Source of the DNA: Bathymodiolus brooksi
Taxonomy: Eukaryota; Mollusca; Bivalvia; Mytilida; Modiolidae
Direction: 5' to 3'
Assembly (NCBI GenBank): GCA_963680875.1
Contig: OY804578.1
Location: 930,001 to 994,000, forward strand
Length of the DNA: 64,000 nt
Position 1 is the stretch's first letter. Every line of letters starts with the position of its first letter. The notes below the pieces were generated by a model that was given only the letters and a program-made list of their open reading frames with translations, was not told the origin of the DNA and made no database searches. The position numbers and the translations under genes are program-made. Shown here in pieces: positions 53,704 to 63,816 of this stretch.

Positions 53704-55802
53704 ACAAATGTTTCCCTTCACATTTACGACGCTGTTATACCCCTTAACTCCCTACCTATATTGTTAGACACAAATGTTTCCCTTCACCTTTACGACACTG
53801 ATATACCCCAACTCCCTACCTATATTGTTAATCACAAATGTTTCCCTTCACCTTTACGACACTGTTATACTGCTAACTCCCTACCTATATTGTTAGACAC
53901 AAATGTTTCCCTTCATCTTTACGACACTGTTATTCCCCTAACTCCCTACCTATGTTGTTAGACACAAATGTTTCCCTTCACCTTTACGACACTGTTATAC
54001 CCTAAACTCCCTACCTATATTGTTAGATACAAATATTTCCCTTCACCTTTACGACACGGTTATACCGCTAACTCCCTACCTGTATTGTTAGACACAAATG
54101 TTTCCCCTCACCTTTACGACACTGTTATACCCCTAACTCCCTACCTATATTGTTAGACACAAATATTTCCCTTCACCTTTACGACACTGTTATACCCCTA
54201 ACTCCCTACCTATATTGTTAGACAGAAATGTTTCCCTTCATCTTTACGACACTGTTATACCCCTAACTCCCTACCTATATTATTAGACACCAATGTTTCC
54301 CTTCACCTTTACGACACTGTTATACCCCTAACTCCCTACCTATATTGTTAGACACAAATATTTCCCTTCACCTTTACGACACTGTTATACCCCTAACTCC
54401 CTACCTATATTGTTAGACAGAAATGTTTCCCTTCATCTTTACGACACTGTTATACCCCTAACTCCCTACCTATATTATTAGACACAAATGTTTCCCTTCA
54501 CCTTTACGACACTGTTATACCCCTAACTCCCTACCTATATTGTTAGACACAAATGTTTCCCTTCACCTTTACGACACTGTTATACCGCTAACTCCCTACC
54601 TCAATTGTTATGCAGAAATGTTTCCCTTCATCTTTACGACACTGTTATAACCCTAACTCCCTACCTATATTGTTAGACACAAATGTTTCCCTTCATCTTT
54701 ATGACACTCTTATACACTTTACTCCCTACCTATATTATTAGACACAAATGTTTCCCGTCATCTTTATGACACTGTTATACCCTTAACTCCCTACCTATAT
54801 TGTTATATATAATTAGACACAAATGTTTCCCTTCACCTTTTCGACACTGTTATACCGCTAACTCCCTACATATATTGTTAGACACAAATGTTTCCCTTCA
54901 TCTTTACGACACTGTTATACCCCTAAATCCCTACCTATATTGTTATATATAATTAGACACAAATGTTTCCCTTCACCTTTTCGACACTGTTATATCCTAA
55001 ATCCCTTCATATATTGTTAGACACAAATGTTTCCTTTCACCTTTAGGACACAGTTATACCCCTAACTCCCTACCTATATTGTTAGACACAAATGTGTCCC
55101 TTCATCTTTACGACACTGTTATACCGCTAACTCCCTACCTCTATTGTTAGACACAAATAGTTCCCTTCACCTTTACGACACTGTCATACCCTTAACTCCC
55201 TACATATATTGTTAGACACAAATGTTTCCCTTCACCTTTACGACACTGTTATACCGCTAACTCCCTACCTCTATTGTTAGACAGAAATGTTTGCCTTCAT
55301 CTTTACGACACTGTTATACCCCTAACTCCCTACCTATATTATTAGACACAAATGTTTCCCTTCACCTTTACGACACTGTTATACCGCTAACTCCCTACCT
55401 CTATTGTTAGGCAGAAATGTTTCCCTTCATCTTTACGACACTGTTATAACCCTAACTCCCTACCTATATTGTTAGACACAAATGTTTCCCTTCATCTTTA
55501 TGACACTCTTATACATTTTACTCCCTACCTATATTATTAGACACAAATGTTTCCCTTCATCTTTACGACACTGTTATACCCCTCACTCCCTACATATATT
55601 ATTAGACACAAATGTTTCCCTTCATCTTTACGACACTGTTATATCCCTAACTCCCTACCTATATTGTTAGACACAAATGTTTCCCTTCATCTTTACGACA
55701 CTGTTATACCGCTAACTCCCTACCTATATTGTTAGACACAAATGTTTCCTTTCATCTTTACGACACTGTTATACCCCTAACACCCTACCTCTATTGTTAG
55801 AC
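53704..55802 (+). repeat. HOR-C unit 2, internally deleted (2099 bp)
   Basis: Follows unit 1 at an offset of 2750 bp up to the AATAGTTCCC monomer, then at 2361 bp. The 389 bp corresponding to 52468-52856 (six monomers, one of 64 bp) are missing at 55218. It ends where the AACACCC monomer is followed by a jump. Confidence 0.86.
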
Positions 55803-57121
55803 ACAAATATGTCCCTTCACCTTTACGACACTGTTATACCCCTAACTCCCTACCTATATTGTTAGACAGAAATGTTTCCCTTCATCTTTACGACACTATT
55901 ATACCCCTAACTCCCTACCTATATTATTAGACACCAATGTTTCCCTTCACCTTTACGACACTGTTATACCCCTAACTCCCTACCTATATTGTTAGACACA
56001 AATATTTCCCTTCACCTTTACGACACTGTTATACCCCTAACTCCCTACCTATATTGTTAGACAGAAATGTTTCCCTTCATCTTTACGACACTGTTATACC
56101 CCTAACTCCCTACCTATATTATTAGACACAAATGTTTCCCTTCACCTTTACGACACTGTTATACCCCTAACTCCCTACCTATATTGTTAGACACAAATGT
56201 TTCCCTTCACCTTTACGACACTGTTATACCGCTAACTCCCTACCTCAATTGTTATGCAGAAATGTTTCCCTTCATCTTTACGACACTGTTATAACCCTAA
56301 CTCCCTACCTATATTGTTAGACACAAATGTTTCCCTTCATCTTTATGACACTCTTATACACTTTACTCCCTACCTATATTATTAGACACAAATGTTTCCC
56401 GTCATCTTTATGACACTGTTATACCCTTAACTCCCTACCTATATTGTTATATATAATTAGACACAAATGTTTCCCTTCACCTTTTCGACACTGTTATACC
56501 GCTAACTCCCTACATATATTGTTAGACACAAATGTTTCCCTTCATCTTTACGACACTGTTATACCCCTAAATCCCTACCTATATTGTTATATATAATTAG
56601 ACACAAATGTTTCCCTTCACCTTTTCGACACTGTTATATCCTAAATCCCTTCATATATTGTTAGACACAAATGTTTCCTTTCACCTTTAGGACACAGTTA
56701 TACCCCTAACTCCCTACCTATATTGTTAGACACAAATGTGTCCCTTCATCTTTACGACACTGTTATACCGCTAACTCCCTACCTCTATTGTTAGACACAA
56801 ATAGTTCCCTTCACCTTTACGACACTGTCATACCCTTAACTCCCTACATATATTGTTAGACACAAATGATTCCCTTCACCTTTACGACACTGTTATACCC
56901 CTAACTCCCTACCTATATTGTTAGACACAAATGTTTCCCTTCACCTTTACGACACTGTTATACCCCTAACTCCCTACCTATATTGTTAATCACAAATGTT
57001 TCCCTTCACCTTTACGACACTGTGATACCCTAAACTCCCTACCTATATTGTTAGACACAAATGTTTCCCTTCACCTTTACGACACTGTTATACCCCTAAC
57101 TCCCTACCTATATTGTTAGAC
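55803..57121 (+). repeat. HOR-C unit 3, 5' part deleted (1319 bp)
   Basis: The segment equivalent to 53507-54223 (717 bp, eleven monomers) is absent at 55868; the monomer at 55803 (AATATGTCCC) bridges the gap. Unlike unit 2 it keeps four monomers (56862-57121) from the region deleted there, including CTGTGATACCC, so the two deletions are independent. Confidence 0.84.
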
Positions 57122-60100
57122 ACAAATGTTTCCCTTCACCTTTACGACACTGTTATACCGCTAACTCCCTACCTCTATTGTTAGACAGAAATGTTTGCCT
57201 TCATCTTTACGACACTGTTATACCCCTAACTCCCTACCTATATTATTAGACACAAATGTTTCCCTTCACCTTTACGACACTGTTATACCGCTAACTCCCT
57301 ACCTCTATTGTTAGGCAGAAATGTTTCCCTTCATCTTTACGACACTGTTATAACCCTAACTCCCTACCTATATTGTTAGACACAAATGTTTCCCTTCATC
57401 TTTATGACACTCTTATACATTTTACTCCCTACCTATATTATTAGACACAAATGTTTCCCTTCATCTTTACGACACTGTTATACCCCTCACTCCCTACATA
57501 TATTATTAGACACAAATGTTTCCCTTCATCTTTACGACACTGTTATATCCCTAACTCCCTACCTATATTGTTAGACACAAATGTTTCCCTTCATCTTTAC
57601 GACACTGTTATACCGCTAACTCCCTACCTATATTTTTAGACACAAATGTTTCCTTTCATCTTTACGACACTGTTATACCCCTAACACCCTACCTCTATTG
57701 TTAGACACACATATTTCCCTTCACCTTTACGACACTGTTATACCCTTAACTCCCTACCTATATTGTCAGACAAAAATGTTTCCCTTCATCTTAATGACAC
57801 TGTTATACCCCTAACTCCCTACCTATATTGTTAGAGACACAAATGTTTCCTTTCACCTTTACGACACTGTTATACACCTAACTCCCTACCTATATTGTTA
57901 GACACAAATGTTTCCCTTCACCATTACGACACTGTTATACCCCTAACTCCCTACCTATATTGTTAGACACAAATGTTTCCCTTCACATTTACCACGCTGT
58001 TATACCCCTAACTCCCTACCTATATTGTTAGACACAAATGTTTCCCTTCATCTTTACGACACTGTTATACCCTTAACTCCCTACCTATATTGTTAGACAC
58101 AAATTTTTCCCTTCACCTTTACGACCTTGTTATACCCTTAACTCCCTACCTATATTGTTAGACACAAATGTTTCCCTTCATCTTTACGACACTGTTATAC
58201 CCCTAACTCCCTACCTATATTGTTGGACACAAATGTTTCCCCTGACCTTTACGAAACTGTTATACCCCTAACTCCCTACCTATGTTGTTAGACACAAATG
58301 TTTCCCTTCACCTTTACGACACTGTTATACCCTTAACTCCCTACATATATTGTTAGACATAAAGTTTCCCCTCATCTTAATGACACTGCTAAACCCTTAA
58401 CTCCCTACCTATATTGTTAGACACAATGTTTCCCTTCACCTTTACGACACTGTTATATCCTTAACTCCCTAAATATATTGTTAGACACAAATGTTCCCCT
58501 TCACCGTCACGACACTGTTATATCCCTAACTCCCTACATATATTGTTAGACACAAATGTTCCCCTTCACCTTTATGACACTGTTATACCCTTAACTCCCT
58601 ACATATATTGTAATATATAATTAGACACAAATGTTTCCCATCACCTTCACGACACTGTTATATCCCTAACTCCCTACATATATTCTTAGACTCAAATGTT
58701 TTCCTGCACCTTTACGACACTGTTATACCCTTAACTCCCTACCTATATTGTTAAACACAAATATTTCCCTTCACCTTTACGACACTGTTATACCCTTAAC
58801 TCCCTACCTATATTGTTATATATAATTAGACACAAATGTTTCCCTTCACCTTTTCGACACTGTTATATTCTAACTCCCTACATATATTGTTAGACACAAA
58901 TATTTCCCTTCACCTCTACGACACTGTTATAACCTTAACTCCCTACGTATATTGCTAGACACAAATGTTTCCCTTCATCTTTACGACACTGTTATTCCCC
59001 TAACTCCCTACCTATATTGTTAGACACAAATGTTTCCCTTCACCTTTACGACACTGTTATACCCTAAACTCCATACCTATATTTTTAGACACAAATGTTT
59101 CCCTTCACCTTTACGACACGGTTATACCCCTAACTCCCTACCTGTATTGTTAGACACAAATGTTTCCCCTTATCTTTACCACAATATTATACCCTTAACT
59201 CCCTACCTATATTGTTAGACACAAATGTTTCCCTTCACCTTTACGACACTGTTATATCGCTAATTCCCTACCTCTATTGTTAAACAAAAATGTTTCCCTT
59301 CATCTTTATGACACTGTTATACCCCTAACTCCCTACCTATATTATTAGACACAAATGTTATACCTCTAACTCCCCACCTTAATTGTTAGACACAAATGTT
59401 TCCCTTCATCTTTATGACACTGTTATACACTTAACTACCTACCTATATTATTAGACACAAATATTTCCCGTCATCTTTATGACACTGTTATACCCTTAAC
59501 TCCCAACCTATATTGTTATATATAATTAGACACAAATGTTTCTCTTCACCTTATCGACACTGTTATACCCCTAACTCCCTACCTATATTGTTAGACACAA
59601 ATGTTCCCCCTGACCGTTACGACACTGTTATACCGCTAGCTCCCTACCTATATTATTAGACACAAATATTTCCCTTCATCTTTACGACACTGTTATACAC
59701 CTAACTCCCTACCTATATTGTTAGACACAAATGTTTCCCTTCACCTTTACGACACTGTTATACCGCTAACTCCCTACCTATATTGTTAGACACAAATGTT
59801 TCCCTTCACCTTTACGACACTGTTATACCGCTAAATCCCTACCTCTATTGTTAGACACAAATATTTCCCTTCACCTTTACGACAATGTTATACCCTTAAC
59901 TCCCTACCTATATTGTCAGACACAAATGTTTCCCTTCATCTTAATGACACTGTTATACCCCTAACTCCCTACCTATAATGTTAGACACAAATGTTTCCCT
60001 TCACCTTTACGACACTGTTATACCCCTAACTCCTTACCTATGTTGTTCGACACAAATGTTTCCCTTCACCTTTACGACACTGTTATACCGCTAACTCCCT

Positions 60101-60571
60101 ACATATATTGTTAGACACAAATGTGTCCCTTCACTTTTACGACACCGTTATACCCTTAACTCCCTACCTATATTGTTAGACACAAATGTTTCCCTTCACC
60201 TTTACGACACTGTTATACCCCTAACTCCCTACCTATATTGTTAGACACAAATGTTTCCCTTCACCTTTACGACACTGTTATACCCCTAACTCCCTTCCTA
60301 TATTGTTAGACACAAATGTTTCCCTTCATCTTTACGACACTGTTATACCCCTAACTCACTACCTATATTGTTAGACACAAATGTTTCCCTTCACCTTTAC
60401 GACACTGTTATACCCTTAACTCCCTACCTATATTGTTAGACACAAATGTTTCCCTTCACCTTTACGACACTGTTATACCCCTAACTCCCTACCTATATTG
60501 TTAGACACAAATGTTTCCCTTCACCTTTACGACACTGTTATACCCCTAACTCCCTACCTATATTGTTAGAC
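57122..60571 (+). repeat. HOR-D unit 1 (53 monomers, 3450 bp)
   Basis: The first part is the HOR-C end (GTTTGCCTTC, TACATTTTACTCC, 67-bp monomer at 57772). It continues into divergent monomers not seen earlier (ACGACCTTG, GACATAAAG, CACCGTCACG, TATTCTTAGACTC, CACCTCTACG, TACGTATATTGC, ATCGCTAATTCC, the 41-bp monomer) and closes with near-consensus monomers. The length adds up as 53x65+5 from one 67-, three 75-, three 64- and one 41-bp monomer. Confidence 0.9.
59351..59391 (+). repeat. 41-bp monomer with a 24-bp internal deletion
   Basis: Reads ACAAATGTTATACCTC, so the bases from about p10 to p33 are missing; GTT is present at both deletion edges and only one copy remains. The rest (CTCCCCACC, TTAATTG) matches the intact monomer at 63882-63946. 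Confidence 0.9.
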
Positions 60572-63500
60572 ACAAATGTTTCCCTTCACCTTTACGACAC
60601 TGTTATACCGCTAACTCCCTACCTCTATTGTTAGACAGAAATGTTTGCCTTCATCTTTACGACACTGTTATACCCCTAACTCCCTACCTATATTATTAGA
60701 CACAAATGTTTCCCTTCACCTTTACGACACTGTTATACCGCTAACTCCCTACCTCTATTGTTAGGCAGAAATGTTTCCCTTCATCTTTACGACACTGTTA
60801 TAACCCTAACTCCCTACCTATATTGTTAGACACAAATGTTTCCCTTCATCTTTATGACACTCTTATACATTTTACTCCCTACCTATATTATTAGACACAA
60901 ATGTTTCCCTTCATCTTTACGACACTGTTATACCCCTCACTCCCTACATATATTATTAGACACAAATGTTTCCCTTCATCTTTACGACACTGTTATATCC
61001 CTAACTCCCTACCTATATTGTTAGACACAAATGTTTCCCTTCATCTTTACGACACTGTTATACCGCTAACTCCCTACCTATATTGTTAGACACAAATGTT
61101 TCCTTTCATCTTTACGACACTGTTATACCCCTAACACCCTACCTCTATTGTTAGACACAAATATTTCCCTTCACCTTTACGACACTGTTATACCCTTAAA
61201 TCCCTACCTATATTATCAGACAAAAATGTTTCCCTTCATCTTAATGACACTGTTATACCCCTAACTCCCTACCTATATTGTTAGAGACACAAATGTTTCC
61301 TTTCACCTTTACGACACTGTTATATACCTAACTCCCTACCTATATTGTTAGACACAAATGTTTCCCTTCACCATTACGACACTGTTATACCCCTAACTCC
61401 CTACCTATATTGTTAGACACAAATGTTTCCCTTCATCTTTACGACACTGTTATACCCTTAACTCCCTACCTATATTGTTAGACACAAATTTTTCTCTTCA
61501 CCTTTACGACCTTGTTATACCCTTAACTCCCTACCTATATTGTTAGACACAAATGTTTCCCTGCAGCTTTACGACACTGTTATACCCCTAACTCCCTACC
61601 TATATTGTTGGACACAAATGTTTCCCCTGACCTTTACGACACTGTTATACCCCTAACTCCCTACCTATGTTGTTAGACACAAATGTTTCCCTTCACCTTT
61701 ACGACACTGTTATACCCTTAACTCCCTACATATATTGTTAGACATAAAGTTTCCCCTCATCTTAATGACACTGCTAAACCCTTAACTCCCTACCTATATT
61801 GTTAGACACAATGTTTCCCTTCACCTTTACGACATTGTTATATCCTTAACTCCCTAAATATATTGTTAGACACAAATGTTCCCCTTCACCGTCACGACAC
61901 TGTTATATCCCTAACTCCCTACATATATTGTTAGACACAAATGTTCCCCTTCACCTTTATGACACTGTTATACCCTTAACTCCCTACATTTATTGTAATA
62001 TATAATTAGACACAAATGTTTCCCTTCACCTTCACGACACTGTTATATCCCTAACTCCCTACATATATTCTTAGACTCAAATGTTTTCCTGCACCTTTAC
62101 GACACTGTTATACCCTTAACTCCCTACCTATATTGTTAAACACAAATGTTTCCCTTCACCTTTTCGACACTGTTATATTCTAACTCCCTACATATATTGT
62201 TAGACACAAATATTTCCCTTCACCTCTACGACACTGTTATAACCTTAACTCCCTACGTATATTGCTAGACACAAATGTTTCCCTTCATCTTTACGACACT
62301 GTTTTTCCCCTAACTCCCTACCTATATTGTTAGACACAAATGTTTCCCTTCACCTTTACGACACTGTTATACCCTAAACTCCATACCTATATTTTTAGAC
62401 ACAAATGTTTCACTTCACCTTTACGACACGGTTATACCCCTAACTCCCTACCTGTATTGTTAGACACAAATGTTTCCCCTCACCTTTACGACACTGTTAT
62501 ATCGCTAATTCCCTACCTCTATTGTTAAACAAAAATGTTTCCCTTCATCTTTATGACACTGTTATACCCCTAACTCCCTACCTATATTATTAGACACAAA
62601 TGTTATACCTCTAACTCCCCACCTTAATTGTTAGACACAAATGTTTCCCTTCATCTTTATGACACTGTTATACACTTAACTACCTACCTATATTATTAGA
62701 CACAAATATTTCCCGTCATCTTTATGACACTGTTATACCCTTAACTCCCTACCTATATTGTTATATATAATTAGACACAAATGTTTCTCTTCACCTTTTC
62801 GATACTGTTATACCCCTAACTCCCTACCTATATTGTTAGACACAAATGTTCCCCCTGACCGTTACGACACTGTTATACCGCTAGCTCCCTACCTATATTA
62901 TTAGACACAAATATTTCCCTTCATCTTTACGACACTGTTATACACCTAACTCCCTACCTATATTGTTAGACACAAATGTTTCCCTTCACCTTTACGACAC
63001 TGTTATACCGCTAACTCCCTACCTATATTGTTAGACACAAATGTTTCCCTTCACCTTTACGACACTGTTATACCGCTAAATCCCTACCTCTATTGTTAGA
63101 CACAAATATTTCCCTTCACCTTTACGACAATGTTATACCCTTAACTCCCTACCTATATTGTCAGACACAAATGTTTCCCTTCATCTTAATGACACTGTTA
63201 TACCCCTAACTCCCTACCTATATTGTTAGACACAAATGTTTCCCTTCACCTTTACGACACTGTTATACCCCTAACTCCCTACCTATATTGTTCGACACAA
63301 ATGTTTCCCTTCACCTTTACGACACTGTTATACCGCTAACTCCCTACCTATATTGTTAGACACAAATGTGTCCCTTCACTTTTACGACACTGTTATACCC
63401 CTAACTCCCTACCTATATTGTTAGACACAAATGTTTCCCTTCACCTTTACGACACTGTTATACCCCTAACTCCCTACCTATATTGTTAGACACAAATGTT

Positions 63501-63816
63501 TCCCTTCACCTTTACGACACTGTTATACCCCTAACTCCCTTCCTATATTGTTAGACACAAATGTTTCCCTTCATCTTTACGACACTGTTATACCCCTAAC
63601 TCACTACCTATATTGTTAGACACAAATGTTTCCCTTCACCTTTACGACACTGTTATACCCTTAACTCCCTACCTATATTGTTAGACACAAATGTTTCCCT
63701 TCACCTTTACGACACTGTTATACCCCTAACTCCCTACCTATATTGTTAGACACAAATGTTTCCCTTCACCTTTACGACACTGTTATACCCCTAACTCCCT
63801 ACCTATATATTTAGAC
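60572..63816 (+). repeat. HOR-D unit 2 (50 monomers, 3245 bp)
   Basis: Same order as unit 1 with three single-monomer losses, visible as stepwise changes of offset from 3450 to 3385, 3310 and 3245 bp. The losses correspond to 57969-58033 (65 bp), 58757-58831 (75 bp) and one 65-bp monomer at about 59156-59220. The 41-bp monomer is shared. Confidence 0.9.
62596..62636 (+). repeat. 41-bp monomer, second copy
   Basis: Identical deletion to 59351-59391, displaced by 3245 bp. It was inherited through duplication of the HOR-D unit. Confidence 0.9.
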
